This document shows, in pieces, positions 34,526 to 44,500 of a DNA stretch of 64,000 nucleotides. The stretch comes from Tigriopus japonicus (lineage: Eukaryota > Arthropoda > Copepoda > Harpacticoida > Harpacticidae): NCBI GenBank assembly GCA_010645155.1, contig CM021319.1, forward strand, positions 8,975,330 to 9,039,329, in the 5' to 3' direction. The notes beneath the pieces were generated by a model that had not been told where the DNA came from, made no database searches, and was given only the letters and a program-made list of their open reading frames with translations. Within the stretch, counting starts at the first letter, position 1. Each line of letters starts with the position of its first letter. The position numbers and the translations under genes were made by a program.

Positions 34526-35019
34526 GTGGAAATTTTTAGACGCTAAATCACACCCACAGAGAAAAAACCAATCTGAAATCGGCATATCGGTAAAAAATGG
34601 ATGATGTGAAGTCTAGTATTAACGAAGATAGTCACATAGATAAATAAAATAGAGATATCTCAATTTTGACGTCGACAAAACCGCCCTCTATGAGGGATTA
34701 CCTAACAACATTGGTAAAAATAATGGTTTCATAAGGAATGTCATAGAGTGCGCCACCGTGTTTGTAACGCAAATATCCTTTTTGAAGTTCGATTCTCAGA
34801 GTCAATTCAGAAAATACAGCCTGCGTCATCTAGAGGTCACGGATCTCCGCACTGTCACGGCGGTCTGCCTGCTTAGCTAGAATTGAGAAGTCTGGGGGTA
34901 GTTTGTGATAGTCATCACATGATCCAATTTTTTCCGATATGCTATTTCATATCTGGTATCAGAATCCTCCATCTGTGGATGTGAATAAGCGTCTTAAAAT
35001 TTTATTGAGAAGGTCGGGC

Positions 35020-35078
35020 AAGAGAATAGAACCTGGGACCTCTTGCACTGCAGAAAACTGCATTAACCACGAAGCCAC
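35020..35078 (-). repeat. tRNA-derived SINE head, minus strand
   Basis: On the minus strand: TGGCTTCGTGGTTAATGCAG (A box) and, about 25 bases on, CCAGGTTCTATTCTC (B-box-like). Part of the same SINE-rich stretch as 33.9-34.5 kb but a different tRNA-like sequence. Confidence 0.5.
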
Positions 35079-37927
35079 GTCACTTCTTTGTTGAGTTTAG
35101 GTACAAAGTCTATTCAAGGATTAGGAATGGTTCAAGTCCCTGTCTTCTACACATAAATTTCATGGACTTTCCAATTAAACCCACTCATGGGATGAATTTG
35201 GAAAGCAATTATAACAAGAGTGGCACTTTTTGCACTCACCCAAGAGTACCCGCCAAAAGTAAGGGCTATGTGGAGAAGATTAAAAAATAAGGGTACAATA
35301 AAAAAAGTGAGGCGAAAACTATCTGTAACAAAAACTTTTGATTCACTCCGACTTCTTGAATTTTTTGATTTTCATTAAGGGTTTTAAGTGGCGCTCCTTG
35401 TATTATAATTATGACCAATGAATAAATCTAGAGACCCTTGAAAGAGGTCATCAAAACTGATCTGTCATTCTATAAATATTGAATAAACCTAAGTTTTCCT
35501 TATGAAGGCTATCATTTAGTTGTGGAAGATTCTTGTCAAAGTTTTCTCTTTAACTGTGACGCCACCATTTTGTAACAATCAATTTAAAATCTCTAGCTCA
35601 CTCCTAAAGCAAAAATGAAATAAAAACATAAAGCACCAAAAATGCCTCCAACATATGCATGAAGCTCTAACATTCACCAAAGTTACAACTCTGTTGCACA
35701 AAAAGGGCCTTTGTTCCACAGTTCTTGGATATCTTCACTATTTAGGGACTTGCAAGGTGGACAAAATATGGGGAGATTCATTCAAAGACGTAATGAGACT
35801 GCAACGTTTAGCTTTCAGCAGCCGCGGTATTGATCTGACATCTGCATTGAACCAGGAGCACTTGATGGAAAAAAAACACATTTGTTAGCAGGTCTTCATG
35901 CTTACCTTACACATAATGATAAGGCATGCCTTCTCCGTTTCCTTGGATGGTCAGGCTTATAGTGCTCTAGTCAGGCTTTGCTCTGAAAGATTGATCATGG
36001 TTTCCCCATATTTGGCCGATGCGCTGTGGCCTTGGAAGGTCGTCGTATGAGTATAAGGAGGTACAAGACCCTTCCATTGTTATTTATCGTCTCATTCGTT
36101 TGGTGTTTGGCACACATTGGAATTAACCAGGAAAAGTAATCTCGTGTTGGGTGTGATTGCTTTTGAAGGCGAAGAAAAAGGCATTGGTTCGTCTTTTGAA
36201 CAATGAGAATTTTTCTTCAATTGCTTTGTAATTTGGACTGTCGAACATTTATCTTCTATTTCTAAAATGGCATTCTTTGGAAAAAAGTTAATGACCTTGT
36301 GCACTTTTTATAAGAAAAAAGTCCTACGATTCAGAGACCGTAAGTGTCGGTGTTATGTATTTAAAGAACACTGACGTTCCACTTTGTACGTATATCATGA
36401 AATCTCAAATGTACTTTACGATGATTTTTTAAATACCAGAAAGCAAAAATACTTACTAATACCGTGAAACATTTTTTTTGCAATAAGTTGGAAAAATGTT
36501 TTCACACTTCGTGTTAGGGTTTTCATGTTGAGAAAACATTACCCTTGAGCTGAATCTGAGAGCGAGAGATTTGAGAGATGAATTTGCTTTTGCGTTATGT
36601 ACTACGGTTCATACATGAATTCCATTTTTGATGGAAATTTCTACCTGGTTGACCAAATTTCCCATAATTTTAAAACATGCAAAATATTACAACACAACTC
36701 TTCCACATGTATTGAAACACAAATGTTAAGGTTTCAAAGGGGAAAGTTAAGAATCTGCGAAGAAAAACGCAGGAAATCGATTTACTATTTCATACTTTGA
36801 TGTCCCTGTAATTCTAATACCTGCATGATCAAAACAGGATTTGACGTGAAAATAGTATAAAGTTAGCTTGCCATTTTCTTGCCAGACTGAAAAATGTCAG
36901 CATATTGTGTAGGTGGCCTTTCCATTTCATTTCTCAGTTATCTATGCGATTGCTGTTGTACCGAGAATCAACGGACCTTTTTGGCCTTTATGGCAAAAAG
37001 CAATTTCGACTCGTTCCCAAAAGGATAGAAGCAACTCGGAAAGAGGGCTTTAGGGGATATTCACTGAGCATGCAATCTCACTCAACTCTATAAAAAGAGC
37101 AAGAAACTGAGGAAGTTATGAGAGAACATGCTTGCACTTGTGTTTAAGCCCAACAAAATTGCCATTTTGAGTTCCCACTCCTGAAACGGATTCCAACCTT
37201 GTAATAATCTCTGATGGAACTTTTTGGCGAAAGGATGTCGAGAAATTGCCTTCATACCAATTCGAGCAAAAAATGGAACTTAGGGGGAGAAAAAAGTTTC
37301 CTCTCGTTCGCAAGAACCACTCCCATAACTTCACCCATGGATTAATAGAATCTACCTGTCAAGGCCAGATTTTGAAGGCTTTTTCTCCAACGGCCCAGAA
37401 GAAACGGACGCACTTATCTTGTGCAAAGAGAAACTTCTTTCAATCATACGCTCCAACAAACGTTCCTAAGTGGAAAAAAGTACCACGGACTCCATTTCGA
37501 CCGAGCTCACTTGTCTCTAATGTAAACATTTTAATTGCGTAGGCTTCTACCAAAACACGTGCTACATACGCTTCCAACGATTTAAATTCGAGTTGGGCCA
37601 TTTTGATATTGCTTGTCGTGAATATTTCTGGCTTATCTGTCAGGTGTCTGAGGAGTCTATTTCTCCATGACTGAAAGCACCCGAGAAGTTGGAAATTGAA
37701 AGGTTTCTGTATTAGGATATGGCAGACAGAAAACGAGAAGCTCTACCAAAGGCCCTTTTCTCCGCTTCTGTATTCTATTTTATGAGTTCGAATGTTATCA
37801 ATTATTCACAACAACTTTGGTCATGGCACGTTTGAGCTGTGTTTGTTGCCTGTTCAAACAGAGACCTAATTTCCTCCAACTTTGAGTGATCTAAAGTGCC
37901 CCCATTTTTTCCTTCAGGCGAGTCAAA
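35079..37927. other. intergenic, upstream of the Kv channel
   Basis: No gene recognised; an open frame at 35655-35888 has no known relative. A pyrimidine tract plus AG (TTTTTTCCTTCAG, ending at 37917) lies 10 bases before the channel ATG and may be a 3' splice site, which would put a 5'-UTR exon somewhere in this stretch. Confidence 0.45.
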
Positions 37928-39382
37928 ATGTTGAGTACCTTGGAATTTGATCTCTTGGGGGATCCTTGGCCGCAAGGATCTCTGGCCACGAATCTGGAAC
38001 CCTATATCCAAAGTCGGTCGGGTAATGTTTTGATCGATGTGGGAGGGATCGTCCATCATGTGAGGATCGAAAACTTTGTGGGATCCGTTCTCCCAAGTTC
38101 CAGATTGGGTCGACTGTTCCGTGCCACCACGAAAAAGGAAGTGTTCGATCTCTGCGATCACTTTTCCGAAGGTGATCCGCCCACCGTGTTTTACGACCGC
38201 AACTCTTCCGGTTTCAATACCGTTCTGGACATTTATCGAACGGGCAAGCTTCACTTTACGGAGAAGAGCTGTGCATTGGTGATGAAGCAAGACTTTGACT
38301 TCTGGGGCATTGACGAGATGCTTCTCGAGCCTTGTTGCGCCCTAAAGTATTACCCAGAGATGGAGGTGTGTTCCAAGGAACAAGAAGGAGAGCTCCAAGC
38401 CCGACGATTGGAGCAGCAACGAGCTCTGGACGAGGATTTCGGGGATCACTGTCTCGGTCGGATTCGATCCAAATTGTGGAACCTGACCGAGTATCCGGAA
38501 TCCGGGATCGACGCCCAGGTGTCGGCTTTTTTCTCCCTATTTGTGGTGGTGGTGTCCACTGGCACGTTTGTCTTGGGCACACTCGAAGAGTTCCAAGAGC
38601 CCGAGGATGGCAACTACGACGATGGCGTGGAACGTTTTGAGACGGTCATCGTGATCTTGGGCGTCATCGACACCATTTGTGTCACCTACTTCACATTGGA
38701 GTACGTTATTCGATTTTTGTGTTCCCCGAGGAAATTGCACTTCCTGGTTCAGCCAATGAATCTCGTGGACCTGTTTGCCATTATCCCATATTTCCTCACC
38801 ATATTTCTCCACCAGTTGGAAGACATCCAAATCATCGGCAAAGCTGGCAAGATCGTGCGATTAGTGCGGATCATGCGGATCCTTCGCGTGTTCAAATTGG
38901 TCCGACATTTTGCCGGCCTTCAGTCGCTGATCCACACTATGCACCAGGCCTATAAAGAGCTGGGCCTGCTTCTGTTCCTGATTAGTGTGACAGTGCTGAC
39001 CGTGTCGTGTTTAGTGTATTTTGCCGAACGGGACGAAGGTGTTTGGTCGTTCGTGGACTCGTTCTGGTTTGCCCTCATGACCTTGACCACGGTGGGATAC
39101 GACCTGAACCCTAGAACAATGCTGGGCAAGGTCACGGGAGGCTTTTGTGCCCTTTTGGGAGTCTTTATTCTTACCCTTCCCATCCCAATCGTTGTGAACA
39201 GCTTCGCTTCCTACTATAAAAACCGATTGTGGCGCAATGAAGTGGCCGTAAAGAAGCGAGATCGCATTCGAAAAGCCACCATCTGCAAGGAACCCACTGA
39301 GAACCTTTTCATTCCAGGAACTGTGCCCAGTTCAGCCTTGGACCTTGGCATTGAGATGAAGGCTTTGAACCCAATGGTTTGA
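37928..39382 (+). CDS. voltage-gated potassium channel, Shab/Kv2-like, with altered filter
   Basis: One uninterrupted frame of 484 residues. The N-terminal T1 tetramerisation domain (about 33-145) starts NVLIDVGGIVHHV and keeps the zinc-site spacing HX5C-X20-CC of non-Shaker Kv channels (KLHFTEKSC ... EPCC). Six membrane segments follow. S4 carries regularly spaced charges (VRLVRIMRILRVFKLVRH, about 312-330) and S6 has the PIPIVV gate motif. The pore reads MTLTTVGYDLNP (filter 39086-39103). The usual signature is TVGYGD, so the second Gly is missing while the flanks are normal. Kv2 proteins are usually longer; here the cytoplasmic tail is short. The WGIDE and EPCC phrases place it nearer Shab than Shaw or Shal. 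It belongs in the plasma membrane as a tetramer; whether it conducts K+ is open. A 5'-UTR intron is possible. Confidence 0.95.
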   Translation: MLSTLEFDLLGDPWPQGSLATNLEPYIQSRSGNVLIDVGGIVHHVRIENFVGSVLPSSRLGRLFRATTKKEVFDLCDHFSEGDPPTVFYDRNSSGFNTVLDIYRTGKLHFTEKSCALVMKQDFDFWGIDEMLLEPCCALKYYPEMEVCSKEQEGELQARRLEQQRALDEDFGDHCLGRIRSKLWNLTEYPESGIDAQVSAFFSLFVVVVSTGTFVLGTLEEFQEPEDGNYDDGVERFETVIVILGVIDTICVTYFTLEYVIRFLCSPRKLHFLVQPMNLVDLFAIIPYFLTIFLHQLEDIQIIGKAGKIVRLVRIMRILRVFKLVRHFAGLQSLIHTMHQAYKELGLLLFLISVTVLTVSCLVYFAERDEGVWSFVDSFWFALMTLTTVGYDLNPRTMLGKVTGGFCALLGVFILTLPIPIVVNSFASYYKNRLWRNEVAVKKRDRIRKATICKEPTENLFIPGTVPSSALDLGIEMKALNPMV

Positions 39383-39579
39383 AGGCTAGAGGATTTATGA
39401 CACGACGACATATCAAAATGACAAACTCTCTCCCGCTCTCTCTGATTCTATCAACCCAACCCAGAAGACATGTACAGTATGTTTTAACTCAAAAAATATA
39501 TATAAACTTTATCGAGTGTCCTAAATGTTTACAATGCTATTGGTTATTTCGTATTTCTGAGAAGTTATTTTCTTTTTAA

Positions 39580-39585
39580 AATAAA
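39580..39585 (+). promoter_or_regulatory. polyadenylation signal of the Kv channel gene
   Basis: AATAAA 198 bases after the stop codon, in an AT-rich 3' UTR. Confidence 0.6.
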
Positions 39586-39589
39586 TATT

Positions 39590-40566
39590 AAAGAAGGGCA
39601 AAATCTCAATGGATAGTCAGCTCAGAAAATCTTACACAGGAACAAAGACGCCTTCCTGGCAATTGAACAATATAATTTGTTACCAAAAGTGGATCCCAAA
39701 AATATTGGCACCATTCCAAAGAGACAAAGGAAAGGTAGAGCATTCATCTTTGCCTTTCATTGGACACGAGGTTCAAAGTACACCAAAAGAAGAACCCTTA
39801 AAACGTTTTTAATGTAAGCAGCAGAATCCAGGGAAGCTCGTCGTAGATCTGAGGGAATCAAATTAGTCCCTGGGGATAAGGAGTGTTCCATCTTGTGTGA
39901 TGTTGCCTGCTTCTGTGGATCTCCGTTGTCCTCATAGTGGTCTTTTCAAACAAAGGCTAGAGAAAAAAGGTTCCCAGCATAGCCTACATAGTATTAGCCT
40001 CGGCTGAATGATGGGATCACAAATTTGATTACAGGCCCTACCTTTTGCCGACAGGGGCCCATTTTTTTGGAATCTCATGTCTGAACATTGAAATACAGGG
40101 AGGTCCATAAAACGTTGTCATATATTGGAAAGAACAAAGGACACTGACTAGTGTGTGCATTAAAACCGTGTGTTTGAAAGTATTCTGAACGATAGAGGAA
40201 ATCAATGGCACTCAGAATTGTCCTCTAATGAATAAAGTCTTGTGTGACAAAAAGACAGTTTTAATGGCCATGTGTTTGAGTCAGAAACAGCAGATTCGAT
40301 TCAAAAAGGGTTGATTAAGGTCCCTATTACATATTTCTTCAAGTTTTGATACATTGTCTTCCTAATTTTAACGTTAATGGCAAGAAAAGATAATTCCCAA
40401 AATTCTAATGTTTTCAGTTAAAACCTTTGAGCAAACCTCTTGGCGTAGTAATCATTTTAAGAGACTCGTCGGTTTATCAAGTCATGCAGCCATTTAAAAC
40501 AAATCAATTAATATTGGAACTTTTAATATTCTAATCACGCAACTCAAAAGTTCGATGATGATAAAA
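39590..40566. other. intergenic, nothing recognised
   Basis: No gene, repeat or RNA gene recognised. Confidence 0.5.
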
Positions 40567-40648
40567 GGGTAGATGGTGTAGCGCAGTTTGTTAACGCGCG
40601 ACCGAGCTATGCCCGGGTTCATGGGTTCGATCCCAGGTCTTCCCTCCA
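40567..40648 (+). repeat. tRNA-derived sequence (pseudo-tRNA or SINE head)
   Basis: Has an A box (TGGTGTAGCGCAGTTTGTTA) and a perfect B box (GGGTTCGATCCC). The ends GGGTAGA and TCTTCCC can pair at six of seven positions. The D-stem GTGT/ACGC closes, but the anticodon stem has two mismatches. So it is probably not a working tRNA. A 299-bp MITE starts 22 bases downstream. Confidence 0.55.
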
Positions 40649-40669
40649 AATCTCCTTAATGGAGTCTAG

Positions 40670-40968
40670 TAGTGATGTGACTTGGTGTGTTGGGCAAGAT
40701 TTTTTGCGCGAGGTCGTAAGGTAGTGTCGCCAATTGACCTTTGTGAAATCGAATTCCTCTTTGCTAACCAATATTCAAAAACCTGTTTTTTCAACAAGGA
40801 GAACGGAACGGCGTCCCTAACTTTTGTGACTTCAGAACAGGGTTGCAAATGACACTCAAATTTGTGTTTGCTGATATAGCTGAGCACAACACGAAATCTC
40901 CATTAGGTGACCCTACCTTGCGACCTCGCGCAAAAAAAGCTTGCCCAACACACCAAGTCACATCACTA
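40670..40968. mobile_element. hAT-like MITE (299 bp) with long inverted repeats
   Basis: Inverted repeats of about 62 bp starting TAGTGATGTGACTTGGTGTG, with a handful of differences between arms. Flanks are GAGTCTAG (40662-40669) and GTGTCTAG (40969-40976), an 8-bp duplication with one mismatch. No coding capacity. The TAGTGATG start resembles the hAT-like element at 4840, but the rest is different. Confidence 0.85.
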
Positions 40969-40976
40969 GTGTCTAG

Positions 40977-41582
40977 TGGATATTCACCTCGAACGGCGCA
41001 GCTTTGAGCCCAGAATGGGAACTTCCAATTACAATCAATTGACATGTATTGAATCTGTTTATCCAATGTGGAATTAATTAGAACACGCAATACAGATTAT
41101 TATTATTATTAAATCCCAATTTACACGTAGTTGGCAAAATAAACTACATTTTATTTTGCTTTGGTTTGAAATGTGGCTTTAAGGTATGTATGTGAATGTT
41201 CCACCTGTTTTTTGCTTTGCTAACTTTCTCTCTTCATTGAACGTTTATTTTTAAACTTTTGGAATTGACATTTTTTTGTCCTCAGTGGAAAAACTTTCCT
41301 CGAAGGTTGAAACAAGAGCCACAAAGTAGAATTTCATATCAAACCAGAGACCATACTTAAGTGGAAAGTCACGCCACAAATCATTAATTACTCATGTGCG
41401 ACAGAAAGACAATGATAAACGACCTTGTGCATTTTCGGGAGAAGATAAGCCGAACGTGGAACATTTTTGGAACCTTTTAAGAAACAAGACCAAAAATGTC
41501 TCTCAAAACATATTTACTTGAGTAATGTTTTCACCGTTCCAAGATAAAAGCCTAAAATGTTTCCACTATCAGAGAAATGATT
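40977..41582. other. intergenic, 3' side of arylsulfatase
   Basis: Contains a short ATT microsatellite (about 41096-41110) and, on the minus strand, an AATAAA at 41249-41244 that may end the arylsulfatase transcript. Confidence 0.4.
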
Positions 41583-44500
41583 CTATGCCTCGCACCAATT
41601 GGTCACAAGGTTTCCATTTCCATCTTGATTGGCTCCTACGTCTACTTGAGGTGGAACATCTGGGGAAACAATACTTAATCCTAATTCCTGCAATTGGAAA
41701 TACGATCGTTATTTTTAATAATAAATCGCAAAAACTCTCGCGCATAATCACCTTTAATCTCTCAGTGAGCCGTTCCATGACTTCTTGTTCCACTGAAGCC
41801 AAATCATTGGTCTCAAATGGATCCACGTCCAAATTGTACAAATGGTTCAGGAGACCAGTTCCGTGTTCCATTGGTTCAAAAAGCAATGTGCTCTCATCTG
41901 ATCCATCAAAGCTCTCTTCATTCAACGGCAAATAATTTGCCGTCAATTTCCATGGTCCACTTCGAAGAGCTCCTCGAAGGAATGGTCCATTGGAACTATT
42001 GAACTTTTCCAAGTTGTAAACAAACTCTGAACGAGCGGATTGGGCTCCCGAAAATAGCATTGCCATTTGGTTGACGCCATCCCCATCGGAAAAATCGGCC
42101 AAAACGTCATCAGGAGCTTGAGCCAAGTGAAGCAAAGTGGAAAACCAATCAGTCACATGGATCATCTCATGACTTATTGATCTGAAAAATGCACATGGAA
42201 AGGCTTCAAATTCGTGAATTTTGGGTATTTAAAGTTAACCTATAATTAACTTCATCTCATTAATAGCCCTATTTCGTTTATCCCCTAACATACAAATTGG
42301 CACGAGAGAACAAGATCTGTTTTTAAGTCAGAAAGTATTTTTTAGATATCGAATCCAAAGATACCTTATAAAACAAGCTTGGACATGGCAAAGAAGTGCT
42401 CCTCTTGAGAACAGAATTTTGGAAATGCGCTCCATTTGCATAACACATTAAACAATTGACTGTGGAGGAACCCTCATGAGCTCAGTTAGTCCCTGACCTC
42501 CAATTATCACGCAATGGAGCCCTTCCCTTAAAACCTGTTTCGTTAGACAAGAACTCTCAAGGGATACACACGCACACATTCATTGTCGATTCCATGTTTG
42601 GGGAGCTTAAAAATCCATGTTCGCAGCAAAATGGAGAATCAGGTGATGAAGAGCTTGGTTTTGATTTGGACATTGGTCGAGCTCATCCCCGGTTCCATGT
42701 CATCTTACCAGGCTGATTTGAATGGAATTTGGGGGAAAATTCGCCAACACGACGAAGCTTTGGACGCTCTAGACTTCGAAGTCTCTCAAATCAAGCAATC
42801 TTGTGATGTGGAACTCGATTACCGAAAAGAAGGTAAGATTGATTTTTTCTCTCATGGGTATTTGGAGGGCAGGAGAGAATCAAGTTTGATTGAATTACTT
42901 CCAGAACCCAAGACAGTCCTAATCCTGGGGCCTAATGATTACAATGGACCCAATGTAGAACTCTTGAGGATCAATCCTCGAAACGTTAAGAAGCATGTCT
43001 ATTGCAAAGGGGTCAAGAAACTCAAAGACATTCATGGTCAACTCTATGGAGCCTACATCAATGAGACCAATTCCGTTATCATTTGCGAAGGTCGGTTTTG
43101 TTTGGAACGGGATTTTCGGGTTGATGAAGAGATCCGCAGATTCGACATCGACGACTACCGAGAGTATTCTTCTTCAGTCATGTTAGATCCAAGTACCTGG
43201 TGGGTCACTGGGGGTACTTATGACTTATCTATGGTGCTCAATTCGACTAAAATCTTTAAAAACGGCAAGTTTTTGCCCGGGACCGATTTGCCCCAAGAAC
43301 GAACCGGACATTGCTTAATCAAGGTCAATGATACCAATTATTTCATGATGGGCACCGCCAACTACTACGAACATGAGGTGACCAAGCTTTGGATTTTCGA
43401 CTCTGAAGAGTCCAAATGGAGTTCCTTGCCCAATTTGGATTCGGTCCGAAGGGAACCTCCCATGTGTGGCATGATCACACATCGGAATGAGGAGGGCAAG
43501 GCGGTCCATGAGATTGTTATTGTGGACGGGAAGTATCCCACCGAGATCCTCAATTTGAACACGCTTGAATGGCGTCGAGGACCACCTTTGCCCGTGGAGT
43601 TCCGTTTTGGAACCACTCTTCAGTACGGCGACTCTTTTCTCATCTTGGGAGGTTTGGTGAATGAAAGAGCCTCATTCCGTGGTCTTCAAAAGGGGGAAAT
43701 GGAACTGAAATCCATTTTGGAGTACGATGTTGATACCGAGAAATGGAACATTCGTGATGATGTCATGAACCGAAGGCGTTCTAAGAAATCAGGATGGTTT
43801 ACAGCATTTTATGTTCCCAATGACTGGTGCTAGTGCAATTCCTGGCGAATAAATATTTTTCTTTTTCTCCAATTTTGTTGTCCTTTTAATTTCAGCAAAA
43901 TTCTCAAATTCTTTCAACTTCGATCAGGTAGCGGTTTCGTAAAGTTTATGGAAATGACACATCAAAATGCTTAAAAAGGTATTCTCTAAGTAGGTAACGT
44001 CAGACGGCAAGAAGCTTTCAATAGGCCAGTTGTTGAGGTAGATTGGAAGTGTAGAAGAAGCATATCTAGAAGCATATGTGACGGAGTAGAAATAACCCTG
44101 CTCAATCAGGTTTTGTTGCTTAAGCTGTGATTGAAAAACGCACCTTATGTAGCAAAACTTGATCAAGCATGGTTATTTCTACTCCAACTCAGGTGCTTCT
44201 TTTGTGTTTCTGGCTATGCTTACACTATTCTTCCAAACTACCTCAACAACTGGCCTTATGTTAAATTGATGAACTTGAAGTATTGTTTGAACACATTTTG
44301 CATCCTTACCCTGGGTTCTCCAACAAAGGCGAGTGAATGAATCCTGGGGTCCGGGTTCCTCCTTCATGTATCGACCCTTTTGCTCCCCGTAAAGGCCAAT
44401 TGCTCCCACCACCAATGATTGGATCATCATAGGCCCCGTTATCACCCAACATGATTATCACCGAATTGTCGTAAAGGCCAGTGTCCTTGAGGTTCTTCGT

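Noticed and set aside
37802..38290. 162-codon minus-strand frame over the Kv channel start
   Set aside because: It is the shadow of the Kv reading frame; no motif of its own.
40567..40648. Functional tRNA gene
   Set aside because: The anticodon stem has two mismatches and the D-loop is too long, although the A and B boxes and acceptor stem are good.
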